Origin: an uncultured SAR86 cluster bacterium | Lineage (GTDB): Bacteria; Pseudomonadota; Gammaproteobacteria; Magnimaribacterales; D2472 | NCBI GenBank assembly: GCA_902594515.1 | Contig: CACJML010000004.1 | Coordinates: forward strand, 1-64,000 | Reading direction: 5' to 3' | Length of the DNA stretch: 64,000 nt | In this document: one piece after another, positions 16,510 through 25,020 of the stretch | How positions within the stretch are numbered: position 1 is the stretch's first letter | How the letters are laid out: each line of letters begins with the position of its first letter | Notes under the pieces: model-generated | Databases searched by the model: none | What the model was told of the DNA's origin: nothing | What the model saw: only the letters and a program-made list of their open reading frames with translations | Made by a program: the position numbers and the translations under genes

Positions 16510-18680
16510 TAAATCACCTCAAGATTAGCAAAAGAAAGCACCAGCCACTTAGTGCCAGCAGACTCAAAATTTATTTGTACTCTTGCTGACTCTCCAGAGC
16601 CTTCGTAATTTAAAACTATGCCTTGACCAAATTTTGGATGCAAGACTTTTTGACCAAGCGCAATGCCGATCTCTTCTTTAAAATCCATCGGGCTTGATTG
16701 TGAAGTTCTTTTATAAGGAACGTTAACTGAAGCCCTAGGTCTTATTTCATCAACGTATTCTGCAGGTATTTCTTTAATAAATCTTGATGGTGGATTAAAT
16801 ACATCAGAACCATGCAGCCTTCTGGACTCTGCATAAGTTAAATAAAGTTTTTTCATTGCTCTGGTGATGCCGACATAACAAAGACGTCTTTCTTCCTCTA
16901 ATTGATTAGGTGATTCCATTGATCTGCCATGAGGAAACAGAGTTTCCTCAAGTCCTGTCATAAATACCAAAGGAAACTCTAAACCTTTGGCTGAATGCAA
17001 TGTCATCAGCTGGACCGCATCATCAAATTCTCCAGCCTGAGTCTCCCCTGCATCTAAAGATACGGTGTCTAAAAATGATACGGAAATTTCTTTAATTGTT
17101 TTTTCTTTATCAAAACTCTGTTCAAAGTTTTTAGCTGCGGTAATCAGCTCCTCTAAATTCTCTATTCTTGTTTTGCCCTTTTCACCTGGTTCTTTTTCAT
17201 GGTGTTGTATTAGGCCTGATGATTGAATAATTGAATCAAGCAAATCGGATATCGGAGTCTTATCAAGTTGTTCGCCATGATCGATCAATAGCTTTAAATA
17301 TGATCTCAGGCCAGCAGCACCCCTGCCGCCGATTGAACCTTCATCAAGCATTTTCGCTGAAGCTTGAACGTAAGATAAATTATTGTGATTGGCCTTATTT
17401 CTAATTTTAATCAGCGTCTTTGCTCCAATGCCTCTGGGTGGATTTGCAATTGAGCGCTCAAATGATGGGTTGTCATGTGGATTAAATATAACCTTTAAAA
17501 AACTCATGGCATTTTTGATTTCTAACCGCTCATAAAACCGTAAGCCTCCATAAATTCTATATGGAATACTGATTCTCAATAATGCTTCCTCGATTGCTCT
17601 TGACTGAGCATTGGATCTATACACAACCGCGCAATCCTTATAGAGCTCACCGCTGTTCATCCAGCCCTTGATTACTTCAGCAATAAATCTAGCCTCATCT
17701 TGTTCACTATAGGCTTGATAAAGTGTAATCAACTCACCTTCTTTTGAGTTAGTCCATAGATTCTTGCCAAGCCTTTCTTGATTATTTTCTATCAGGGCAT
17801 TCGCAGCATTTAGAATAACACTCGTTGATCTATAATTCTGCTCTAGCCTGATGGTTTCACTTTGATCATGAGATTTCTTATAGGCATCTATGTTTTCAAC
17901 CCTTGCTCCCCGCCAACCATAGATTGATTGATCATCGTCGCCCACTGCGGTTAGATTAGCTTCATTTGAAGCAACCTCTTGAAGCCATTTATACTGAATT
18001 TTATTTGTATCTTGAAACTCATCAATCAGAATGTGTTTAAACCTAGAGTGAAAAAATTTCTTTACCTTTGCTTCATCGCGGATAAGCTCATAGCTCCTCA
18101 ATAACAGTTCTGCGAAATCAACTAGGCTGTCCTGCTTACATAAATCTTCATATTTTTTATAAAGACCTTTTATGGTTTCGGTATAAAAATCTTTTTCGGC
18201 TTTAATATCTTTTGATCTTTTTCCATCATCCTTCCATGAATTGATTTGCCATTGAATTTGCTTGGGTGGCCATGCGCTATCCTCAAGCTCGAGCTCTTTA
18301 GCTAATCTTTTGATAATTCTGAGCTGATCATCTGCATCAAGAATCGTGAAACCAGAAATAAGATTTGCCTCTTTATGAAATCTTTTTAGTGTTCTATGTG
18401 CTAATCCATGGAACGTTCCGCACCATAGTTCAGGGACAGGTGATTTGAGTAGCTCCTGAATTCTGCTCTGCATTTCGTTTGCAGCCTTATTGGTAAAGGT
18501 AACCGTCATGATGGTTCCAGGATTCGATCTAAATCCATCTACAATCCAAGCTACACGATGAACCAGTACCCTTGTTTTTCCAGACCCAGCACCAGCCAAA
18601 ACAAGCAGATGTGGTGATTCAGATGTTACGGCCTCACGCTGTTTTTCATTGAGGCTTTCTAAAATATATGAAACGTCCAT
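16509..18680 (-). CDS. uvrD: ATP-dependent DNA helicase UvrD/PcrA family
   Basis: A 723-residue SF1A 3'-5' helicase. Motifs in order: LAGAGSGKTRVLVHR (Walker A, about 29-43), ILIDEFQDTNKIQYKWL (motif II), GDDDQSIYGWRGA (III), EQNYRSTSVILNAAN (IV), LMTLHSAKGLEFPLVF (V) and CYVGITRAMKKLYL (VI), plus a C-terminal Tudor-like segment 'GQKVLHPKFGQGIVL'. This is the UvrD pattern used in mismatch and nucleotide excision repair. Length is normal. The stop overlaps the binding-protein start (TAATG), and the gene is divergent from hexR. Confidence 0.93.
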   Translation of the reverse strand: MDVSYILESLNEKQREAVTSESPHLLVLAGAGSGKTRVLVHRVAWIVDGFRSNPGTIMTVTFTNKAANEMQSRIQELLKSPVPELWCGTFHGLAHRTLKRFHKEANLISGFTILDADDQLRIIKRLAKELELEDSAWPPKQIQWQINSWKDDGKRSKDIKAEKDFYTETIKGLYKKYEDLCKQDSLVDFAELLLRSYELIRDEAKVKKFFHSRFKHILIDEFQDTNKIQYKWLQEVASNEANLTAVGDDDQSIYGWRGARVENIDAYKKSHDQSETIRLEQNYRSTSVILNAANALIENNQERLGKNLWTNSKEGELITLYQAYSEQDEARFIAEVIKGWMNSGELYKDCAVVYRSNAQSRAIEEALLRISIPYRIYGGLRFYERLEIKNAMSFLKVIFNPHDNPSFERSIANPPRGIGAKTLIKIRNKANHNNLSYVQASAKMLDEGSIGGRGAAGLRSYLKLLIDHGEQLDKTPISDLLDSIIQSSGLIQHHEKEPGEKGKTRIENLEELITAAKNFEQSFDKEKTIKEISVSFLDTVSLDAGETQAGEFDDAVQLMTLHSAKGLEFPLVFMTGLEETLFPHGRSMESPNQLEEERRLCYVGITRAMKKLYLTYAESRRLHGSDVFNPPSRFIKEIPAEYVDEIRPRASVNVPYKRTSQSSPMDFKEEIGIALGQKVLHPKFGQGIVLNYEGSGESARVQINFESAGTKWLVLSFANLEVI

Positions 18681-18722
18681 TTCTTGAGGTTACAATTGAG
18701 GTGTATAGAATATTTTACCTTT

Positions 18723-19565
18723 ATGCAGACTAAATTACTCAGAGAAATCCAAGGAGCGTACGACAATTTAAGAAAATCCGAAAAGCTAGTCGCTGACTTT
18801 ATTTTAGAGAATCCTGCTGATGTAATTGCAAGCACCATGGCACAAGCTGCCGAGAGGATGGGTGTTAGTGAGCCAACTTTAAATAGGTTTTGTAAGGCGT
18901 TAAATTATTCGGGGTTTAATGAATTTAAACTTATTCTTGCCCAGCAACTTGCTGCAGATGAATACTTCACCTCTTATGAAATTGATCCAGAAGACTCTAT
19001 TCAGGTGCTTACTGAAAAAGTTTTTGATACAACGATTAGTGAAATCTTAAATATTCGCTCGCAGCTAAATCAAGAGCTGTTGGAGGAAGCTATTGAGGCG
19101 CTGGCAAATGCAAAGAGAATTGAATTTTTTGCTTTTGGTGGATCTGCACCGGTTGCTATGGATGCACAACATAAATTTTTTAGATTGAAAATCCCATCTT
19201 CCTGTATATCTGATCCGCACATCCAATTCATGTCTGCTAACTCACTGAATGAGGATGATGTTGTTGTTGCAATTTCTCACTCTGGAACTACCAGCGCATT
19301 AGTAGATACTGTCAAAACTGTTAGGAGTTTCAATGCCCGTGTGATTGGATTGATGCCCTCGGGAACACCACTCTCAAAAGAGTGCGATATTTCCCTAGAA
19401 GTAGACGTTGGAGATTCGGCTAGACTAAATAGTCCTATAACTTCAAGGCTGGCTTATATGGCAATAATTGATGTTTTGGCCGTGGGAGTTGCGCAACTAA
19501 AACCAGAAGCACAAGACCATCTATATAACATTATAGTAAGTCAGTCTTCGTTAAAAATAAAATAG
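18723..19565 (+). CDS. hexR: HexR-type RpiR-family transcriptional regulator
   Basis: A 280-residue regulator with an N-terminal RpiR helix-turn-helix (KSEKLVADFILENPADVIAS, then MGVSEPTLNRFCKAL) and a C-terminal SIS sugar-phosphate-binding domain (FFAFGGSAPVAMDAQHKFFR, VVVAISHSGTTSALVDTV). The sequence follows E. coli HexR closely from memory, for instance 'SGTPLSKECDISLEVD'. HexR represses Entner-Doudoroff and other central carbon genes and senses KDPG. I preferred ATG 18723 over an in-frame ATG at 18684, which would use up the divergent promoter space next to uvrD and adds residues HexR proteins lack. Confidence 0.88.
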   Translation: MQTKLLREIQGAYDNLRKSEKLVADFILENPADVIASTMAQAAERMGVSEPTLNRFCKALNYSGFNEFKLILAQQLAADEYFTSYEIDPEDSIQVLTEKVFDTTISEILNIRSQLNQELLEEAIEALANAKRIEFFAFGGSAPVAMDAQHKFFRLKIPSSCISDPHIQFMSANSLNEDDVVVAISHSGTTSALVDTVKTVRSFNARVIGLMPSGTPLSKECDISLEVDVGDSARLNSPITSRLAYMAIIDVLAVGVAQLKPEAQDHLYNIIVSQSSLKIK

Positions 19566-20147
19566 TTACTTAATCAGCCTTTCTCTAAAAATTAATTTCA
19601 AATACCAGCTAGCAATTTTGTTTGTTGCTCGAATGGTATATTTAGATTTTGGGTTTGGTGAAATTGATCCTTCAAAGCAATTATGTAAAACAAGGATTTC
19701 TCCGATTTGCAATTTTATATTTAGGTCCAATTCAGGAAAAGTAACTACTAAACAATCTTTTTCAGCAAGTGCTCCCATTAGAGACAATAATCTTTGGCCT
19801 CCAGAATCTTTTTTCATAAGCTCAGATTGAGTTTCTGGATTTAATGAATCAATTGTTTCGTCTGATTTAGTTTGTTCACTGAAAGTTGTGACTAAATATT
19901 TCTCTGCGTTTCTTATGGGCGTCTGAACAAGTATAGAAAGTCGCTTACTTGTTTCATGAAGTAAATTACTTGCATCATGATTGACTCTATAAATATTAAT
20001 ATCTTCTGGACCAATCTTTTTTGCAATATTTATAAATTCTTCACACTCGTCTTTGGATAAAAAATCATGAACAACGTAAATGATAGGATCAGCTGAGTAC
20101 ATTGTTACATTATCAGCAAGTTTTTTTGGAAAATTATTAGGGCTCAT
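19566..20147 (-). CDS. Prolyl-4-hydroxylase-like protein with degenerate iron site
   Basis: A 193-residue protein that follows the bacterial/animal P4H pattern: 'DPIIYVVHDFLSKDECEEFI' at residues 20-39, GGQRLLSLMGAL at 116-127, VVTFPELDLNIKLQIGEILVL at about 134-154 and a C-terminal 'IASWYLKLIFRERLI'. The iron site is lost by my alignment: the HxD motif just before GGQR reads T98-I-D100, and the distal His position reads Tyr170, while the 2-oxoglutarate-contacting Lys appears kept (Lys177). It is therefore probably not an active dioxygenase. ATG 20147 is preferred to an upstream TTG inside the divergent gene. Its neighbour is a Skp1-type GlcNAc transferase gene 22 bases away. Confidence 0.6.
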   Translation of the reverse strand: MSPNNFPKKLADNVTMYSADPIIYVVHDFLSKDECEEFINIAKKIGPEDINIYRVNHDASNLLHETSKRLSILVQTPIRNAEKYLVTTFSEQTKSDETIDSLNPETQSELMKKDSGGQRLLSLMGALAEKDCLVVTFPELDLNIKLQIGEILVLHNCFEGSISPNPKSKYTIRATNKIASWYLKLIFRERLIK

Positions 20148-20169
20148 ATGCGATAATTGTATCTTATCT

Positions 20170-21168
20170 ATGGCAATATTTATTTCAGTACCGTCATACA
20201 AAGATCCGTTATTAACAGAGACCTTATGCAGTGCTTATCAAAATGCAAAATTTAAAAAAAATTTGAGATTTTGTGTTCTTGATCAGTCTGAACATGGTAT
20301 TGAAATTGATAAGTTAGTTTTTAAAGATCAAATAATTTATGAAAATGTTCCACCAGTAATCTCAAAAGGAGTATGTTGGGCTAGAAATAGAATTCAAGAA
20401 CATTTTGAGGATGAGGAGTATTATTTACAAGTCGATTCACATACAATTTTTCAGGAAAATTGGGATGAAATCCTTATTACTTATCATGATTGGCTAAAAG
20501 CTCAGAATAATAATTTTGTTATTTCTTCATACCCAAGAGCATTTACCTGCAACAAAACATTAACTGAGTTTGAGTTAGATACAAAATTTCAAGGAACTCA
20601 TGGTATGTCATTTAAAAAAGGAGATGTATTCAAGTACGATATCGTCTCGATTCAAACTGCAATACCAACCTCTTCATCTGAACCGCTAAAGGGTCATCTT
20701 GTTGCAGCAGGATTTTTATTTTCTAGTGGTAATTTTGTAAAAGAGATTCCATATGATCCTGAATATTATTTTCATGGAGAAGAGCTTGCTATCGCCGTAA
20801 AACTTTTTACTAGGGGCTGGGATGTTTTTCATGTTCCAAAGACACCATTATTTCATTTATATACAGATGTAGAAAATCTTCCAAGAGATCTGCATTGGAA
20901 TCCCAAAGATGAAGAAAATAGAATAAAAAAATGGACTGAACTGGATGCCATTAGCAAGAAAAAGATTGAATCCCTTTTCAATGGAGAGGTTGATGGCAAA
21001 TTTGGGCTTGGAGATAAAAGAACTATCAAAGATTTTGGAATTGCACTAGGTTTGGACTTTGAAAAAAAAGAAATTGTATCTCCCGACCTTGCATTTACTG
21101 AATCTAGATTTTTAAAAGTAACAAATGAGTCTGTGCCATTCGCTAGCGTGCTTGCAGACAATAAATAG
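20170..21168 (+). CDS. Glycosyltransferase of the Skp1-GlcNAc-transferase type (PF11397-like)
   Basis: A 332-residue soluble GT-A glycosyltransferase. It begins MAIFISVPSYKDPLLTETL and contains GVCWARNRIQEHFEDEEYYL, the metal-binding DxH motif VDSHTIF (Asp89, His91) followed by QENWDE, and near the C-terminus PYDPEYYFHGEELAIAVKLFTRGWD and FHLYTD. That order of motifs is the one I know for the Dictyostelium Skp1 GlcNAc transferase family (GT60), which modifies hydroxyproline. The ATG at 20170 was chosen because the homology starts there. The divergent P4H-like gene makes the pairing notable. Ten bases on, a MazG-like gene follows, probably in the same transcript. Confidence 0.75.
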   Translation: MAIFISVPSYKDPLLTETLCSAYQNAKFKKNLRFCVLDQSEHGIEIDKLVFKDQIIYENVPPVISKGVCWARNRIQEHFEDEEYYLQVDSHTIFQENWDEILITYHDWLKAQNNNFVISSYPRAFTCNKTLTEFELDTKFQGTHGMSFKKGDVFKYDIVSIQTAIPTSSSEPLKGHLVAAGFLFSSGNFVKEIPYDPEYYFHGEELAIAVKLFTRGWDVFHVPKTPLFHLYTDVENLPRDLHWNPKDEENRIKKWTELDAISKKKIESLFNGEVDGKFGLGDKRTIKDFGIALGLDFEKKEIVSPDLAFTESRFLKVTNESVPFASVLADNK

Positions 21169-21177
21169 GAAATAAAA

Positions 21178-21597
21178 ATGAGTGAAGAAAATATAAAAAA
21201 TTATCTAAAAGAGTACTGCGACTTCGTAACAAATGTCACTAGCAAACCAAGCCTTGATCAAAAAGCTCTCTTTGAAAGGATGGAGGAAATTGAATCAGAA
21301 TCTAATATTAAACCAGCTAGGTTGCTTACTGCCGCACTTGGTTTAGGGAGTGAGGGCGGCGAATTTGTTGAAATTGTTAAGAAAATTTTCTTACAAGGTA
21401 AGCCGTTCACAGAAGATAATGTATTTCATATGAAAAGAGAGCTGGGTGACATTATTTGGTACTGGGCAACTGCTTGCATGGCTTTGGATTTGGATCCTTA
21501 TGAAGTTATCAACGAGAACAAATCAAAACTTGAAGCAAGATACGGTAAAGGCTTTAAGGTTGAAAAAAGTGAACATAGAAAAGATGGAGATCTGTAA
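21178..21597 (+). CDS. MazG-like nucleotide pyrophosphohydrolase
   Basis: A 139-residue all-alpha NTP pyrophosphohydrolase. The metal-binding acids appear as LGSEGGEFVEIVKK and KRELGDIIWYWA, the EExxE and ExxD motifs of the MazG/dUTPase-like superfamily in slightly altered form, followed by 'YEVINENKSKLEARYGKGF', typical of short phage-like MazG proteins. Start follows AGGAAATAAAA. It is placed ten bases after the glycosyltransferase gene. Likely removes pyrophosphate from a nucleotide or nucleotide-sugar; the substrate is not visible. Confidence 0.82.
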   Translation: MSEENIKNYLKEYCDFVTNVTSKPSLDQKALFERMEEIESESNIKPARLLTAALGLGSEGGEFVEIVKKIFLQGKPFTEDNVFHMKRELGDIIWYWATACMALDLDPYEVINENKSKLEARYGKGFKVEKSEHRKDGDL

Positions 21598-21606
21598 TTT
21601 AAAAAA

Positions 21607-22581
21607 TTATATTTCTGATTTTTGATTAAGGTCTTGAACTGCCTCTTCAAACTCCATCATTAAATTATCGACAAGTTTTTCAACTGAGGGTGAATCTTTT
21701 ATTGAGCCTGTTCCCTGACCTGAGCCCCAAATATCCTTCCAAGCTTTTGATTCAGTGTTCCCACCTGATCCAAAATTCATAGTAGATTTATCGGCATCTG
21801 GTAAATTTTTGGGATCCAGGCCAGCCTTTTCAATTGAACCTTTCAAATAATTCCCATGAACACCGGTAAACAATGATGAATAAACAATATCATCTGCAGC
21901 ACTTTCAATAAGCATTTGTTTGTAGCCTTGGTCAGCATTGGCTTCTTCTGTAGCAATAAATCTTGTTCCGATGTAAGCAAAGTCTGATCCTAATGCTAAA
22001 CTAGATGCAACTGCACTTCCTGAACTAATTGCACCTGAAAGAATAATTGCTCCATCAAACCATTCTTTTACTTCTCTAACTAAGGCAAATGGAGAGAGTG
22101 TACCGGCGTGACCCCCTGCTCCAGAGCAAACCAAAATAAGCCCGTCAACTCCTTGCTCAGCAGCTTTCTTTGCATGTCTTACATTAATTACATCATGGAA
22201 AACCAACCCACCATAAGAGTGGGCAGCTTGAACTATTTCTTCTGGAGGTCTCAAAGATGTAATAATAATTGGGACTTCGTGTTTAACACAAATTTCCATA
22301 TCACTAAACAGTCTGTCATTTGAACCATGGCAGATCTGATTAACAGCGAATGGAGCTATCCTTTTTTTTGGGTCAGCCTCTTTTGCCTTAGCTAGCTCAC
22401 TTTTTATTCTTGTAATCCATTCATCAAGAACATTTTGAGGCCTTGCATTTAATGCAGGAAATGAACCAACAATGCCAGATTTACATTGAGCTATTACCAA
22501 CTCCGGACCTGATACTAAGAATAAAGGCGCACCGATTACTGGAATTTTTAATTGCGATTTTAGTTGATCTATTTGGTTCAT
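21607..22581 (-). CDS. Nitronate monooxygenase (2-nitropropane dioxygenase family)
   Basis: A 324-residue FMN-dependent TIM barrel. Conserved segments include 'LKIPVIGAPLFLVSGPELV', VICSLRPP-like 'IIITSLRPPEEIV', VLVCSGAGGHAGTLSPFALV-like LVCSGAGGHAGTLSP and 'LSGAISSGSAVASSLALGSD', with 'YIGTRFIATEEA' as the phosphate-binding end. Family members oxidise alkyl nitronates such as propionate-3-nitronate, although many homologues have other or unknown substrates. It converges on the MazG-like gene with a nine-base gap and reads away from the AGCS symporter gene. Confidence 0.85.
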   Translation of the reverse strand: MNQIDQLKSQLKIPVIGAPLFLVSGPELVIAQCKSGIVGSFPALNARPQNVLDEWITRIKSELAKAKEADPKKRIAPFAVNQICHGSNDRLFSDMEICVKHEVPIIITSLRPPEEIVQAAHSYGGLVFHDVINVRHAKKAAEQGVDGLILVCSGAGGHAGTLSPFALVREVKEWFDGAIILSGAISSGSAVASSLALGSDFAYIGTRFIATEEANADQGYKQMLIESAADDIVYSSLFTGVHGNYLKGSIEKAGLDPKNLPDADKSTMNFGSGGNTESKAWKDIWGSGQGTGSIKDSPSVEKLVDNLMMEFEEAVQDLNQKSEI

Positions 22582-22680
22582 AATAATGATAAATTTTAGG
22601 TATCTTAGGCGATAGAAAAATTAACATCAAACAGTTTATTTTGTGCTTTAATAACCATCATTTAAAGTCTTTCAATTGAT
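22582..22680. promoter_or_regulatory. Divergent intergenic region, nitronate monooxygenase / AGCS symporter
   Basis: A 99-base AT-rich gap that must hold the promoters for the leftward oxygenase gene and the rightward symporter gene. I see no clear inverted repeat or consensus promoter and no small open frame with a ribosome binding site, so it is recorded only as shared regulatory space. Confidence 0.35.
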
Positions 22681-24030
22681 ATGAGCTTTGCAGAAATTAC
22701 TAACTTATTTGTTTCGCTCGCATGGGGTCCATGGTTGGTTTTCTTGTTAGTGGGTGCAGGAATCTTTTTTTCTGTTTTCTCAAGATTTATTCCGTTTTTA
22801 AATATTAAAAAAGGGTTTAAATATATGTTTCAAAAGGATCGCTCCTCCGAGGGAAGCATTTCAAAATATGAAGCTCTAAGTTCAGCACTTTCAGGAACAA
22901 TAGGCTTAGGAAATATAGCTGGTGTTGCACTTGCTGTTCAGCTTGCTGGCCCAGGGGCTGTTTTTTGGATGTGGGTAACGGCGTGCCTTGGAATTGCTAC
23001 AAAGTTTTTTACCTGCTCACTCTCTGTAATGTATCGCGAGAAAGCTAGTGATGGAACTATTTTAGGCGGCCCCATGTATGTAATTAAAAATGGACTGTCA
23101 AGTAAGTGGGCATTTTTAGCGTATTTATTTGCGTTTTTTGGAATGATAGGAGGACTACCAGCAGTTCAGAGCAATCAAATGGTTCAAATAATTAGTGAGT
23201 TTGTCTTACCGATTTTATCAATTGAAAGTCAGTTAATTTTCAACATGTTATGCGGTCTTTTAATTGCTGTCATAGCTGGAACAGTAATTATTGGTGGCCT
23301 TACTAGAATAGCCAAAGCGTCATCTTGGCTTGTCCCTATTATGGGAGGGCTTTATGTATTGACGGCAACTTTTATTTTGCTTCTCAACCTTGGTGATGTG
23401 CCACGTGTAATTCAAATAATTTTCACGGATGCGTTTTCAGGTACCTCAGTTGCAGGTGGCACTTTAATGGGCGTAATTATGTATGGCATTCAGAGAGGTG
23501 CCTTTAGCAATGAAGCAGGAATTGGAACAGAAGCATTAATTCATGGCACAGCAAAAACAAATAGCCCTATTCAGCAAGGTTTTGTTGCAATGATTGGCCC
23601 AATTTTTGATACATTGCTAATCTGTACGGCAACTGCTCTTGTAATTATTCTCTCTGGCTTATGGACAAGCAATGAATACTCAGGAGTAAGTCTAACTGCG
23701 ATGTCTTTTGAGTTTTTCCTGGGTAATGCAGGCATTATTGTTGTCTTTCTAAGTGTTGTTTTTTTTGGAATTAGTACTATTTTTACTTACTCATATTATG
23801 GTTCTGTATGTGCAAGATTTCTCTTTGGCCCCAAAGGACAAAAGTTATATTTGTATATCTTTATAGCAACCATCATCTTCTTTGCTTCTATTTCATTGGA
23901 TTCTGCAATTAATATCATTGATGGTTCATTCGCAATGATGGCAATCCCCACCCTTATATCTTCAATAATTTTGGCTCCAAAAGTTATAACCCTTGCAAGA
24001 GAGTTTCTTTCAAATGAGGATAGTCTTTAA
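22681..24030 (+). CDS. Sodium:alanine/glycine symporter (AGCS family)
   Basis: A 449-residue inner-membrane transporter with about 10-11 helices. It has the AGCS signature SGTIGLGNIAGVALAVQLAGPGA-type segment (SALSGTIGLGNIAGVALAV, about residues 68-86), 'GGPMYVIKNGL', 'GGLPAVQSNQMVQI' and 'AFSNEAGIGTEALIHGTAKT'. AGCS proteins import alanine, glycine or related small amino acids with sodium, common in marine bacteria. The 3' end overlaps the convergent 2H phosphoesterase gene by 21 bases, so there is no room for a separate terminator. Confidence 0.92.
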   Translation: MSFAEITNLFVSLAWGPWLVFLLVGAGIFFSVFSRFIPFLNIKKGFKYMFQKDRSSEGSISKYEALSSALSGTIGLGNIAGVALAVQLAGPGAVFWMWVTACLGIATKFFTCSLSVMYREKASDGTILGGPMYVIKNGLSSKWAFLAYLFAFFGMIGGLPAVQSNQMVQIISEFVLPILSIESQLIFNMLCGLLIAVIAGTVIIGGLTRIAKASSWLVPIMGGLYVLTATFILLLNLGDVPRVIQIIFTDAFSGTSVAGGTLMGVIMYGIQRGAFSNEAGIGTEALIHGTAKTNSPIQQGFVAMIGPIFDTLLICTATALVIILSGLWTSNEYSGVSLTAMSFEFFLGNAGIIVVFLSVVFFGISTIFTYSYYGSVCARFLFGPKGQKLYLYIFIATIIFFASISLDSAINIIDGSFAMMAIPTLISSIILAPKVITLAREFLSNEDSL

Positions 24031-24543
24031 GGGTCGCCAGTGAGATATCTCGTTCACGATTTCCATAATCTGAATTGCGTCAACAGTTAATTTAAAACTC
24101 TCTTTTAGGAGGAGATTAAGTTCATTCTTACAGTCAATATTTGGTTGCCCATATATCAATGATATATGTGGGAAAAGCGTTGCATAGGTTAAGCCAAGGA
24201 TAGAATTAATTTTTGCGGCTATTAGATCAAGCTTTTCGCTTTTCTTGATACTAAAATAATGAGATTGAAAGTATGTGTTTCCAGTGAGGAGTGTTTCGGT
24301 TTCAATTTCAAAAGGCTCAAATGATTTTGCTATCTCATTAAGAGATTTAAATTCTCTTTCTGTTAAAAAACTATGATCCTTAGATATTGAAATATGAGGT
24401 TTAAATAATGGAGCATCATACTTAATTGCAAAGTGATTTATGGCTTGCTCAAACATTTCATCATTTTTAAATGTTAGCCACAAACAACAATGTCTTTTAA
24501 TTCTAGGTTTTGAAAAATTCATTTGATAAATATCTGACTGCAT
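24010..24543 (-). CDS. 2H phosphoesterase superfamily protein (cyclic phosphodiesterase-like)
   Basis: About 177 residues with the two H-x-S motifs that define the 2H superfamily: KPHISISKDH in the N-terminal half and FPHISLIYGQP in the C-terminal half. The spacing and 'CCLWLTF' start resemble the plant/yeast cyclic phosphodiesterase branch, which opens ADP-ribose 1'',2''-cyclic phosphate or similar cyclic phosphates; an RNA-end or nucleotide substrate is equally possible. The start is uncertain: ATGs at 24549, 24543 and 24522 are all in frame and none has a strong ribosome binding site. It overlaps the upstream acetyltransferase gene by at least 20 bases. Confidence 0.72.
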   Translation of the reverse strand: MQSDIYQMNFSKPRIKRHCCLWLTFKNDEMFEQAINHFAIKYDAPLFKPHISISKDHSFLTEREFKSLNEIAKSFEPFEIETETLLTGNTYFQSHYFSIKKSEKLDLIAAKINSILGLTYATLFPHISLIYGQPNIDCKNELNLLLKESFKLTVDAIQIMEIVNEISHWRPLKTILI

Positions 24544-25009
24544 GTCCATCTTCAAAAGTTTTTTCACCAACTGAAACAAATCCATGTTTTTGATGAAAAT
24601 TTAACGAAGGTTGATTTAAGGGTTTAATATTTACTTCACAACAAACTTTCTTTCTGGTGGACTCTTGGATTTGTAAGTATCTATATATTTTAGAACCTAA
24701 CCCGGAGTTTCTAAATTTAATATTAATTGCTATCCGGTCAATGTAAGTGAAAGCGGAATATTTTTTTAAAAAAAATAAATAATTTTTGGATGCATATTCT
24801 GAATTCTCATACATGCAAATCATAAAGCCAACTATTGTTTTTTCAACGGAAGCAATTATGACAATACCGGACATTGAAATTAATCTTTTTAAGTGATCTA
24901 TGTTATCTAAATATCCAACCTCAGGTGTATTCTCTTGGTTAAGCTTATAAATAGAATCTAAATATAGAAATGATTCTTCCTTTGAAAGGCTGCGGATTTC
25001 AATATCCAT
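24503..25009 (-). CDS. GNAT-family N-acetyltransferase
   Basis: A 168-residue GNAT-fold protein. The acetyl-CoA-binding motif A is seen as 'RIAINIKFRNSGLGSKIYRY' (the Q/R-x-x-G-x-G/A signature), with 'LNFHQKHGFVSVGEKTF' as the following strand-helix. The substrate cannot be inferred. The gene lies between a crotonase gene (11 bases upstream) and the overlapping 2H phosphoesterase gene, all leftward, so the three probably share a transcript. Confidence 0.78.
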   Translation of the reverse strand: MDIEIRSLSKEESFLYLDSIYKLNQENTPEVGYLDNIDHLKRLISMSGIVIIASVEKTIVGFMICMYENSEYASKNYLFFLKKYSAFTYIDRIAINIKFRNSGLGSKIYRYLQIQESTRKKVCCEVNIKPLNQPSLNFHQKHGFVSVGEKTFEDGHAVRYLSNEFFKT

Positions 25010-25020
25010 GTTTAAGAAGT

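Noticed and set aside
20148-20201. N-terminal extension of the P4H-like protein from a TTG at 20201
   Set aside because: It would run into the divergent glycosyltransferase coding sequence and adds residues before the conserved fold; ATG 20147 is simpler.
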